The notes under the pieces are model-generated. The model searched no databases. It worked only from the letters and a program-made list of their open reading frames with translations, and was not told the origin of the DNA. The position numbers and the translations under genes are program-made. This document shows, one piece after another, positions 1-7,407 of a stretch of 10,688 bases of DNA (its first letter is position 1; every line of letters begins with the position of its first letter). The stretch is from Candidatus Sabulitectum sp. (lineage in GTDB: Bacteria; Fermentibacterota; Fermentibacteria; Fermentibacterales; JCC-6), in assembly GCA_023136985.1 (NCBI GenBank), contig JAGLQD010000411.1, positions 1 through 10,688 on the forward strand, given 5' to 3'.

Positions 1-1
1 A

Positions 2-454
2 TCATGGGAATCAATGGAGACCATGATCTCATTCGTGGAACAGAACAACAGTGATTTTGCAGGTTTCAGCCGCAGGGTAGCAGCTACAGCAACCAAACTC
101 TGCAAAGCACTCAAGGTTGATCAATGGTACGAGGATTGCATGCATCTGGCTGGTTTACTTCACATGGTCTCGCCTCATGAAAAAAGCGAAGAAAAATACT
201 TTGAGCTTCCCCTTGCCCTTCCGGAGATAACCAGACAGGCACTGGCGGGAATCAAAGAGCACTGGAGCGGAACAGGGCTGTCTGGAACAGCAGGCGAAGA
301 AATCCCTCTGCCTGCAAGAATCCTGGCTGTGAGTATCGCCTGGGAAAAGGCCATGAACTCTGGAACGGAAATGGCCATAAGAGACATGAATATGAGGGCG
401 GGAACCCTTCATGATCCCCGCCTTGCAGAACTGGTAATTCAGCTGAACAGCTGA
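2..454 (+). CDS. C-terminal part of a protein with a degenerate HD-GYP-like domain (5' end outside window)
   Basis: The frame is open from base 2 and the first ATG (base 14) lacks a convincing Shine-Dalgarno site, so the gene probably begins upstream and only its C-terminus is seen. Counting from that ATG, residues 18-52 (FSRRVAATATKLCKALKV ... LAGLLHMV) match the helix that opens HD-GYP domains and the LLHDIGK motif, but the HD aspartate is Met. Residues 82-106 (EHWSGTGLSG ... EEIPLPARILAV) match the canonical HHERWDGTGYP...GEEIPLEARILAV block, with GYP changed to GLS. The usual stretch of about 50 residues between these motifs (KPG.LT.EE...HP..G) is mostly missing. Active HD-GYP proteins hydrolyse cyclic di-GMP; with the metal ligands lost, this one is more likely a binding or structural output domain. 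What lies N-terminal (receiver, kinase, FHA or other) cannot be seen. It converges on the lipoprotein gene with 7 bases between stops. Confidence 0.72.
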   Translation, partial: SWESMETMISFVEQNNSDFAGFSRRVAATATKLCKALKVDQWYEDCMHLAGLLHMVSPHEKSEEKYFELPLALPEITRQALAGIKEHWSGTGLSGTAGEEIPLPARILAVSIAWEKAMNSGTEMAIRDMNMRAGTLHDPRLAELVIQLNS

Positions 455-475
455 CCATGGATCAGTGATCTATGG
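455..475 (+). terminator. Inverted repeat at a convergent gene junction, possible terminator
   Basis: Bases 455-462 (CCATGGAT) pair with 468-475 (ATCTATGG) around a 5-base loop: seven Watson-Crick pairs and one G-U in the plus-strand transcript. The hairpin starts right after the plus-strand stop codon and covers the minus-strand stop (462-464). No T tract follows on either strand, so it is not a classic intrinsic terminator. In the minus-strand transcript the wobble pair becomes an A-C mismatch, so it suits the plus-strand gene better. Confidence 0.3.
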
Positions 476-3047
476 TGAGCATTCCCTCGCTGTAACCGGT
501 GAACTGGTCATCCACCACCGGATCGGACAATATTCCGTAGATGTAATAAGTACCCTCTGGAACTGAACTGCAGTCCCATGTCCATGTGGTTGTATAGTCA
601 GTACACACCACATCCTCTACGATAAGGACAAGACCGGAAGATGGTTCAGTATCTGTATCGTAATACAGATCCATCGTTCTTCCGCCTGGCCCAACTGAAT
701 TCCACTTCAACTGGTAACTTGTATTCGCTGTTGCCCCGGGAGGTGGTGGCGCTGTAATGCTGAACCACAAATACTCGTGATAGATCTGAAGAAGACCATC
801 ACTGTAATCTGTGAAGGTTCCTGCAGGATTTTCCATCTCCGCATAAATGTAGTAATATCCAGCAGGTATCGAGCTGCAATCCCAGGTGTAGTGGTATTCA
901 TCCCAAACTATATCAGAAGCTATAGAAACCAGGCCGGAAGAAGGTATAGTGTCTGTGTCATAATACACATCAACAGTTCCAGTTCCGGACTGACTTGCAG
1001 CTGCCCACTGAATATTGTAACTGTCCATGGCTTGTGCTCCCCAGGACGGAGGAGACGTGACCATAAGGTAATTGTATTCGTGACTGACAAGAACAGTGCC
1101 TTCGCTGTAGTCCTGAGCATATTCATCGGTGCCCGGCTGCGGTGTTCCGTCTGCGGGGTCATAGATAATTCCGTAAACAAAATACTCACCGGCACCAACA
1201 ACAAGCGTGTTCCATTCGTGTGAGCCTGTATCCGATAACCCCGCGGCGATAAGGGTCATATAAGATGGATCAGTGTCTTCATCGTAATAGAGATCAATCA
1301 GACATCCGGAAGCACCTGACGCAGACCATTCCACAAGATAGCTTGCATCAGCTGGTTCACCGGGACTGGATGGTGCATCTATGTTTATGGAATAACCTGA
1401 GTGATCCACTGTAAGAACTCCATCACTCCAGTCACTTCCGGAACCTTTTTCGCCCATTCGAGGATTTCTTGAATCACTCACCACGCCGTATACGTAATAA
1501 TCTCCTTCCGGTACACTGCCACAGGGCCAGTTGTACTGACCACTATTCAATATCCCGGTGGTTATTGCGTAAACAGTTCCGCCTGGCTGGGAACTCACAC
1601 CGTAATAGAGGGAAACATAGGCTGAACCAGGTGCATCAGTCTGCCACTGTAAAAGATACTCCTCGTTGGCAGTAGCGCCTGAAGCCGGGGGAGTAATCAT
1701 TGTGAAGCTGTATTCCTCCTGGTGATAAATGGTCAGCTGACCAGCGCTCCAGTCTGATCCCATGCCCCGGGAGCCAAGAACAGCATAGATGTACCAGCTG
1801 CCTTCCTCAATAGTACTGCAGTTCCAGTTGTAGGAAGTTCCAACAGGCGGTTCAATCGAAACCAGAGGAAAGAGTTCACTGCCGGTGGTATCAGCAGAGT
1901 AGAAAAGGGTTACAGCCTCAGAAGAGGGGGCATCAGTTTCCCAGACGATCTGATAGCTTTCATCCGCTGTGGCACCTGAAACCGGCGGCTCCGTAACTTC
2001 AATTGAATACTGGCCAGTATGGGCAATTGTCAGAGTTCCATTGCTGTAATCGGTTACAACAGTACCCTTTGACCCGGTATGAAGCAGAGTAAGAACTCTT
2101 TCAGACCGGGACATTGGAGTGGATGTTTCCAGAACTCCATAGATGTAGTACGAACCCTCCGGGACAGCTGAACAATCCCACGAGTAGTAACCGTCGTCAA
2201 AGATATCCATCTCTATTTCCACAAGACCGGAAGAAGGATTCTCATCAGTATCGTAGTAAAGGTCTACAGTTGAATTCAGAGGAGCAGTACTCTCCCACTG
2301 AATTGTATAGATGTTGTCAGCCTGAGCCCCTGCAGCCGGTGGCTTTGTTATGTAGAAATCGGGGGTTAATCCGCCATGATCAACGGCCAGTATGCCCGAG
2401 CTGTAGTCAAAGTTGGTCTGGGTACTGTCTTCTATGGTTGCATAAACATAGTAGTATCCCTCGGCGAACAATGAACAGTCCCATACAAATTCACCGGAGT
2501 CATCCAGATCAACTGCTAACTCAACAAGCCCGGAGGATGGATCGGTGTCTGTATCAACATAGATATTGACAATTCCACTTGAGTACCCGGATGAAACCCA
2601 TTCAACAGTGAATGATGTATCTGCGCTTGCACCTTCCGCAGGCGGAGTGGTCACGGTAATTGCAGGGTCTCCACTTGAATGATCCACAGACAAGGTTCCG
2701 TCAGACCAGTCGAAACCGGTGGAAGAACCACTGGTAATTATGGCCCTGACAAAAAATTCCCCGTCGGGGACTCCTGCAAGGTCCCATGAGTATGAGCCTG
2801 AAGCAGAAAGTCCAGAGGCTATGGATCGTTGTCCATCAGGTCCGGCCACATCATTGTAGAAAAGAGACACAGTACCGCTTGATGAAGAAGACCATGTTAC
2901 GGTGTAGTTATCCACTGCAGAAGCCCCTTCTGCAGGAGGAGCAGTAACAGTGATGTTAAGTGCATCAGACGGTCCGCTTGAATCATCCCCGCAGGACACA
3001 GCGAAAAGAATAAGCAGACCTGTGAGCATCAGTTTCTTCAAATTCAT
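462..3047 (-). CDS. Surface lipoprotein with eight Kre9/Knh-like beta-sandwich repeats
   Basis: 861 aa. Residues 1-18 form a lipoprotein signal peptide (KK, hydrophobic core, AVS) followed by lipobox Cys19 and an acidic/Ser-rich tether (GDDSSGPSD). The rest is eight repeats of about 95-105 aa at residues 31-123, 129-224, 230-343, 347-442, 446-549, 552-656, 659-757 and 761-861. Each runs: TxPPxxGAxA, Y.(I/V).W, a variable loop, (V/L)(D/S)LYY, an acidic loop (DTDTDPSSG in several), Y.WDCS.VPEG.YYIYG, then YS.G.LTI.H. This order matches the Ser-Thr-rich Kre9/Knh1 N-terminal domain family, an Ig/FN3-like fold found in many secreted bacterial proteins. No catalytic site is visible; a stalk, adhesin or binding role is inferred. 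The ATG overlaps the upstream stop by one base and has a GGAGGG site 6 bases before it. The protein ends exactly at the end of repeat eight. Membrane of residence is unproven; outer membrane is likely, although Asp is at +3. Confidence 0.88.
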   Translation of the reverse strand: MNLKKLMLTGLLILFAVSCGDDSSGPSDALNITVTAPPAEGASAVDNYTVTWSSSSSGTVSLFYNDVAGPDGQRSIASGLSASGSYSWDLAGVPDGEFFVRAIITSGSSTGFDWSDGTLSVDHSSGDPAITVTTPPAEGASADTSFTVEWVSSGYSSGIVNIYVDTDTDPSSGLVELAVDLDDSGEFVWDCSLFAEGYYYVYATIEDSTQTNFDYSSGILAVDHGGLTPDFYITKPPAAGAQADNIYTIQWESTAPLNSTVDLYYDTDENPSSGLVEIEMDIFDDGYYSWDCSAVPEGSYYIYGVLETSTPMSRSERVLTLLHTGSKGTVVTDYSNGTLTIAHTGQYSIEVTEPPVSGATADESYQIVWETDAPSSEAVTLFYSADTTGSELFPLVSIEPPVGTSYNWNCSTIEEGSWYIYAVLGSRGMGSDWSAGQLTIYHQEEYSFTMITPPASGATANEEYLLQWQTDAPGSAYVSLYYGVSSQPGGTVYAITTGILNSGQYNWPCGSVPEGDYYVYGVVSDSRNPRMGEKGSGSDWSDGVLTVDHSGYSINIDAPSSPGEPADASYLVEWSASGASGCLIDLYYDEDTDPSYMTLIAAGLSDTGSHEWNTLVVGAGEYFVYGIIYDPADGTPQPGTDEYAQDYSEGTVLVSHEYNYLMVTSPPSWGAQAMDSYNIQWAAASQSGTGTVDVYYDTDTIPSSGLVSIASDIVWDEYHYTWDCSSIPAGYYYIYAEMENPAGTFTDYSDGLLQIYHEYLWFSITAPPPPGATANTSYQLKWNSVGPGGRTMDLYYDTDTEPSSGLVLIVEDVVCTDYTTTWTWDCSSVPEGTYYIYGILSDPVVDDQFTGYSEGMLTIDH
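465..2957 (-). repeat. Eight tandem protein-coding repeats of about 290-340 bases
   Basis: The repeats encode the Kre9/Knh-like modules of the lipoprotein. In transcription order they lie at 2679-2957, 2376-2663, 2019-2360, 1722-2009, 1401-1712, 1080-1394, 777-1073 and 465-767. They are diverged at the DNA level, but the acidic loop stays similar: the plus strand shows a related ACAAG(A/C)CCGGA(A/G)GA(A/T)GG stretch near 632, 931, 2221 and 2522 (repeats 8, 7, 3 and 2). Repeat 3 is longer because its last strand is duplicated (2019-2099). Confidence 0.85.
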
Positions 3048-5962
3048 TAATGACCCTCCAGAAGTCTTCGTGGATCCGGAACATACAATGGAGCAACCCT
3101 GTATTGACCATGGTAGGGTGCAGCTCCAGGAGCAAATGGCTTACCTCTTACAGATTCAACAGGGCGTGCTCCACTCTCTCCGTCCACTACTGCTGTTCCA
3201 TCAAACATGTCAGGAAGCCATGTTTCTGTGGTAAAACATCTTATGTCATCCAGGTTCCATCCGGCAGCGGTGTTGGATCCATCGCTGGTCATCCTCCATC
3301 GGAAAAGCACGGTATTATTGGCAGGCCAGACAAAACCGGCTGGGAGATTATCCAGTCTGTATCTGAATGTGGTAAACCCTGTTGAAGAACCGTGAAACTC
3401 ACAGAGTTCGAACCAGGAAGCCGGTGCCACCTCGGAGAACGGGGCTACCTCAAGGCGGGCATAATCGTAGTTCAGTTCAGTCCCGGGAGAAGCTATGAAT
3501 TCAATGTACGAGTAGATTCCTGCACCTGTGTCGTTGTCAAAGCACACTGGAGGAGAGAGAAGGAAGTTGTTCTGGTTGTTCTCGTACTCTCGATCCCATG
3601 GGCTGACAAGTGACATATCGTTACCTGCCCAGTATGAGCCGTTGGGCGTCCAGGTTGGATCCGGAGCGCCGCTGTTGCTGTACGCGAACCAGTCAAACCC
3701 TCCACCGTTCATATCAACCTGGGGCCAGTCGGCACCTGCTCTGCTTCGGCAGTAATCAACCTGCCATCCACCATGAGACTCTCCTGCTGTTCCGTAGTTA
3801 AATCTGAGAAGTACTGTATCACCGGCATAGTCAGTGATATCGAAAACAGCAAAATCATACGAACTCGGCCCGGTTGAACCCCATCCGTAATTTTGTCCTG
3901 TCCACCCGGGTTGTCCACCGAGAGAAGCAACTGCATTGGTGTAGTAGCCAAAATAGGGAGCTACAAGATCCCAGGTAGCTCCATTGTCACCACTGATCAA
4001 CACATTGCATCCACCACCGGCGTTTCCAAAGTCGTATTTGTGGAAGAATGCTATTGCGATACGCTCGCCTGTGGAGAAAGAAGTGAGATCGATCTCCGGG
4101 CTCTGCAGCCAGGCTCTTGTTGGAGTGGTATTGTAGTTTGCTGTTCCCCCTACAGAGTAGTACCAGTCTCCTTTGTAAGCGTCAGCCTGATTGTCCACAG
4201 CGATCCACTGGTCCTCGGTGTAACCGGGCCAGACACCGTGAGTCCACCCTGCCATGCCGAAGTTCCTGGCATCTATGTAGATGGCATCAAAGAGAATACC
4301 GTTGAGGTCAAACGGATGGAGGTTTTTGGAGCAGAAGCCGATCTGGAAGTCATTTGAGAATGGAATTCCCGCTGAAGCAGCTTCTGCAGTAAGGTCAATG
4401 ATGGCTTCTTCCCATGCCTGGAACAAGCTTGGAGCCTGAAGCATTCTGTTGGACAGGTCCCATGAATCCGCTATATTCTCGACTATTCTCACATTGTCGA
4501 TGCTGATTCCATCCATGCCAACAGCTGAGGTAGTAGGGTCATTATCCTCCTGGGCAAAAACAATCCGGAAATCAGACCAGTCATATCCCGCAGGGGCAAG
4601 CTGATCAAGATCGACCTCTCTGGTTATCCATGATCCATTGGGGAAGGAACCTGGATTAAGATCAACATGGGCAACAGGGTCACCCTGGATTGACCCGGAC
4701 ATAATGCCTATAAAATCGCCTGTGCTGGTTTCGTCTCCACGATCGGTAAAGTCGTACTGAAGCCATACATCACTGCTGCCTGAGTACGCTGACAGATCGT
4801 AGCTTTTCATCACCCTGCATTCATTGGCTCCCCCGTTTCTCCGGGAATCCATATTAAGATAATTTCCGTCGGTGGGATAATCCTGGGAAACTACTATCCT
4901 GCCAAGAGCATTTGTCCAGTAGGTCCAGTCTTTGTTGTCTCTGTTTGAAAAACCGGAAAATCCCTCAATGTCAATCTCTATGGTATCACCTGCAGAAAAG
5001 ATCGGCAGAAAAACACCATCTTCATAATCAAGACCATCATTTGCTTCACGCCAATTGAATCGTAATCTGAGGTCAGTATCGGTATAATCACTAATATCAA
5101 CAGTCCAAATGGCCATGTTTGTACTGACGCCTGATTTCCAGCAGTCTGTAACAAGGCAATTGCTTGCCTCATAAGCTATTGATGCATCATTCAATCTTTG
5201 TACTCTTCCATAGCCGGGATCGCTTAACCATGTCTCCCAGTTGTTTGTCCAGCTGGCAATTGATTCAAAATCTTCTTGAATCACAGGTTCCCAGACAAAC
5301 CCACCCTCCATGTCATCTTCGAAGACGAATCCGGGATGGTTTTCAAAATCTTCCTCGAACTTGTACTCTGTCCAACGACCAAGGAGTCCGCCGGATTCTT
5401 CGTAGATGTCCTTGTAGTCACTGAGAGAAAGACCTGCAAGTTCAAGGTTGTAAGGTGTTGAATACCCATTGTATTCCATACCTGAAGCCATTGTAATGGT
5501 GAAGTAGATCGTCCTGACTGAAGACAGGTCAACCGCAGTCTCACCAAAAGCATCAGTATAGGAGAAGGTAATTTCAGCATCTCTGACAGGCAGAACAAGA
5601 TCATCGCCGTTTCCATCGGTAACGGTGATCGAACCCTGAGAGTTTGCGATGGTGATCACATCCTCCAAGCCGCCTGTACCGGGATCCCTCACATTGGAAA
5701 CAAATGTAAACCGTTGAGGATCTGCCTCCCGGACCGGATCTTCAATTCTGAAAAGGTCACCTGGATATGCTGCATTCTCAAGAAGCGACTCTATCCCGGA
5801 GGCAGCCAGATTTGCAATACTCCCCTCCTGTGAATGCTCCGTAGCAGCATCTGCCGCCTGGGAACCCCCTCTTAGAAAAACGAAAGCAGCTGCAAAGATC
5901 ACTCCGATCAGAACAACGGCCATCACAATCTCTACCAGGGTAAAACCCTTTGTAGTTCTCAT
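3047..5962 (-). CDS. Giant prepilin-like protein: GspJ/PilW-like head fused to MAM-like beta-sandwich modules
   Basis: 971 aa. Residues 1-30 are a class III prepilin signal: MRTTKG, cleavage after Gly6, mature FTLVE with Glu5 present, then an unbroken hydrophobic helix (IVMAVVLIGVIFAAAFVF). Residues 31-180 look like a GspJ/PilW-type minor pseudopilin head (GIESLLENAAYPG, RFTFVSNVRDPG, late short beta strands). Residues 200-236 contain three closely spaced sandwich-start motifs (EEDFEN, EDDMEGGFVW, QEDFES). Beta-sandwich modules of the MAM/immune-inhibitor-A/jelly-roll type follow at about 231-495 (ending GISIDNVRIV), 565-740 (GWTHG, LISGDNGATW, GWQVDYC) and 750-910 (ending GWNLDDIRCF). Residues 911-971 form a Pro/Arg-rich tail. 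Ordinary minor pseudopilins are about 150-300 aa, so the fusion is unusual. An AGGAG site 6 bases before the ATG fixes the start. Next door are two PilX-like genes (31-base gap) and the coupled lipoprotein gene. Likely exported and displayed at a pilus or pseudopilus tip (inference). No catalytic residues recognised. Confidence 0.85.
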   Translation of the reverse strand: MRTTKGFTLVEIVMAVVLIGVIFAAAFVFLRGGSQAADAATEHSQEGSIANLAASGIESLLENAAYPGDLFRIEDPVREADPQRFTFVSNVRDPGTGGLEDVITIANSQGSITVTDGNGDDLVLPVRDAEITFSYTDAFGETAVDLSSVRTIYFTITMASGMEYNGYSTPYNLELAGLSLSDYKDIYEESGGLLGRWTEYKFEEDFENHPGFVFEDDMEGGFVWEPVIQEDFESIASWTNNWETWLSDPGYGRVQRLNDASIAYEASNCLVTDCWKSGVSTNMAIWTVDISDYTDTDLRLRFNWREANDGLDYEDGVFLPIFSAGDTIEIDIEGFSGFSNRDNKDWTYWTNALGRIVVSQDYPTDGNYLNMDSRRNGGANECRVMKSYDLSAYSGSSDVWLQYDFTDRGDETSTGDFIGIMSGSIQGDPVAHVDLNPGSFPNGSWITREVDLDQLAPAGYDWSDFRIVFAQEDNDPTTSAVGMDGISIDNVRIVENIADSWDLSNRMLQAPSLFQAWEEAIIDLTAEAASAGIPFSNDFQIGFCSKNLHPFDLNGILFDAIYIDARNFGMAGWTHGVWPGYTEDQWIAVDNQADAYKGDWYYSVGGTANYNTTPTRAWLQSPEIDLTSFSTGERIAIAFFHKYDFGNAGGGCNVLISGDNGATWDLVAPYFGYYTNAVASLGGQPGWTGQNYGWGSTGPSSYDFAVFDITDYAGDTVLLRFNYGTAGESHGGWQVDYCRSRAGADWPQVDMNGGGFDWFAYSNSGAPDPTWTPNGSYWAGNDMSLVSPWDREYENNQNNFLLSPPVCFDNDTGAGIYSYIEFIASPGTELNYDYARLEVAPFSEVAPASWFELCEFHGSSTGFTTFRYRLDNLPAGFVWPANNTVLFRWRMTSDGSNTAAGWNLDDIRCFTTETWLPDMFDGTAVVDGESGARPVESVRGKPFAPGAAPYHGQYRVAPLYVPDPRRLLEGH
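3054..3059 (-). promoter_or_regulatory. Shine-Dalgarno GGAGGG inside the end of the prepilin-like gene
   Basis: GGAGGG lies in the last codons of the prepilin-like gene, 6 bases from the lipoprotein ATG at 3047. Together with the TAATG stop/start overlap this is a typical arrangement for coupled translation. Confidence 0.7.
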
Positions 5963-5968
5963 GGCTTT

Positions 5969-5973
5969 CTCCT
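5969..5973 (-). promoter_or_regulatory. Shine-Dalgarno AGGAG before the giant prepilin-like gene
   Basis: GAGAGGAGA on the minus strand, with AGGAG 6 bases from the ATG at 5962. The whole gap to the previous stop is 31 bases, which leaves little room for an independent promoter. Confidence 0.6.
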
Positions 5974-5993
5974 CTCTTCAATATGTTTCTTTA

Positions 5994-7400
5994 TCAAAAT
6001 CTATCATCTTCTATGTTGTAATCCTCCATCTCAGGAGGGTCTATTATCCAGCTGTATATGTTCCATCTTCTCAACATGGGGAAGTAAGGCGGATGCTGCA
6101 CTCCAAGCCCCTGGTCCCAGCTGTTTCCCAACTGGTAACCACTGTTTCCTGAAGAAAGTCTACCCATGGTTCTTTCCACGAGGCTGCCAGCAACAGTTAA
6201 CCTGGTCTGCTCCGTGGGAGAGTATGGAACCAGGGCTTTAAGAGAACCGGAAGGTGCCGCCAGACAGGCTCTAACGAGAAATGCTCTGTCGGTCTCAATT
6301 TCCCACCTGCCGGGCCAGTCACTGCCGCCTGTCTCATCAGGATCTGCAGGAATAACAATATCACCAAGAGCCACAAGACCAAGCGGTCCGCCGGAGCCCA
6401 CAACTCCTCCATCTATTCCTCCACCCAGTGCCAGATCGTGGGTAGCTATTATTGTCATGGGATGATCGGGTCTTCTAATAGTCTTGACCATCACAGAAGA
6501 AAATCCGTTCCGGACAATGATCAAATTGATACCTTCAAGGTCAGCTGTTCTTTCAGGGGTATTCTGATTTGCCTTAAACAAAAGTCTTCCCCCTTCCACA
6601 AGAATTCTTTCAGCACTAATGCGAAGAATATCACTCTGACCTGAATGTGAACCTGAAACAAAACTTCGGAAATGCTCTGCCATATGCTCGAAGTCAATTT
6701 CAGATGAAGTGGTCTGCCAGTATGGGCTTCCCTGTCTGTGACGGGTAAAAGGCCGTACCCATATTGAGCTTCCTGCCGGGTGTGGAATATCAGAGATACC
6801 CGCTCCTGCAAACCTGAAACCACCCCGGGAAGTGGTGGAGATCATGGAAACATATGGATCTTCCGTGGAGTCTGGTGAATAGCTGCTGAAATTAATAATT
6901 CCGTTGGAGTGAACAGGGCCATCCACTACCCTTCCATCAACAAAATAACCCTCCGGTATCCCATCTTCCGTAAGCAATGCATAGCTTGAGGGGAATGCTG
7001 GAGCGGCTTTCATGTTAATATCTCTGGTTACATCACCTGAAATACCTCTGGAACGAATTTCAACTGCTCTGTTGCTGCAAAGACCTGTTGACCAGTTCAC
7101 CGGATCAATTACTACGAAGAATTTTCCATAATCCGGTAACCCGATCCACCCTGAACTGTCTCCTTCCATTGAAAGAACAAAAGGATCACCGTCTGCAGGA
7201 ACAGATTCCAGTGAAGACAGATGGTGAAGAGCAAGAGCTGTTCCAGCTTCAGCGGCAGTTGCAGCGCGTATCCTGTTCATCTTAAAGATAACTGTGCGGG
7301 CATTCATCTGAGAATAGGTGTATACCACGCCTGTAAGAATAAACAGCACAGCAGCAACCACCACAACCATGGCCAGTGCACTTCCTCTTTCACGCCTCAC
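5994..7400 (-). CDS. PilX/GspK-like minor pseudopilin with DUF4900-like body (second paralogue)
   Basis: 468 aa, GTG start chosen because GGAG lies 7 bases upstream and the product then begins MRRERGSALAMVVVVAAVLF, a PilX_N-type anchor: basic residues, a Gly at the cleavage position, then a hydrophobic helix (to about residue 28) without the usual Glu5. The AATAAEAGTALALHHL stretch (46-61) is the conserved amphipathic follow-on of PilX and GspK proteins. Residues 158-170 (VVDGPVHSNGIIN) match the (F/V)DGP.(H/Y).NG motif of DUF4900-like pilin-associated proteins. The remainder is glycine-rich beta structure (LALGGGIDGGVVGSGGPLGL; GDIVIPAD), ending in a VQHPPYFPMLRRWN motif before a short acidic tail. 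The same order of motifs recurs in the upstream neighbour, so the two are paralogues. Loss of Glu5 is typical of GspK, which sits at the tip of the pseudopilus. Expected in the inner membrane before assembly into a pilus-like fibre. Confidence 0.82.
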   Translation of the reverse strand: MRRERGSALAMVVVVAAVLFILTGVVYTYSQMNARTVIFKMNRIRAATAAEAGTALALHHLSSLESVPADGDPFVLSMEGDSSGWIGLPDYGKFFVVIDPVNWSTGLCSNRAVEIRSRGISGDVTRDINMKAAPAFPSSYALLTEDGIPEGYFVDGRVVDGPVHSNGIINFSSYSPDSTEDPYVSMISTTSRGGFRFAGAGISDIPHPAGSSIWVRPFTRHRQGSPYWQTTSSEIDFEHMAEHFRSFVSGSHSGQSDILRISAERILVEGGRLLFKANQNTPERTADLEGINLIIVRNGFSSVMVKTIRRPDHPMTIIATHDLALGGGIDGGVVGSGGPLGLVALGDIVIPADPDETGGSDWPGRWEIETDRAFLVRACLAAPSGSLKALVPYSPTEQTRLTVAGSLVERTMGRLSSGNSGYQLGNSWDQGLGVQHPPYFPMLRRWNIYSWIIDPPEMEDYNIEDDRF

Positions 7401-7407
7401 AAAAACA

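Noticed and set aside
777..1223. Plus-strand open frame of 148 aa inside the lipoprotein gene
   Set aside because: It lies antisense to clear Kre9/Knh-like repeats; the translation has no family resemblance and no ribosome site.
2114..2569. Plus-strand open frame of 151 aa inside the lipoprotein gene
   Set aside because: Low-complexity product rich in Gln, Arg, Ser and Pro, typical of an antisense shadow of the repeats.
465..2957. CRISPR-like array or DNA satellite
   Set aside because: The repeats are about 300 bases, diverged, in frame and protein-coding, with no short identical repeats or spacers.
462..3047. Glycoside hydrolase or peptidase domain in the lipoprotein
   Set aside because: All residues after the tether fall into eight similar repeats; no extra domain or catalytic motif is left over.
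3893..4357. Plus-strand open frame of 154 aa inside the giant prepilin-like gene
   Set aside because: Antisense to well-formed sandwich modules; no recognisable domain or ribosome site.
5963..5993. Internal promoter before the giant prepilin-like gene
   Set aside because: The gap is A/T-rich but only 31 bases, and no convincing -35/-10 pair is visible; the ribosome site accounts for much of it.
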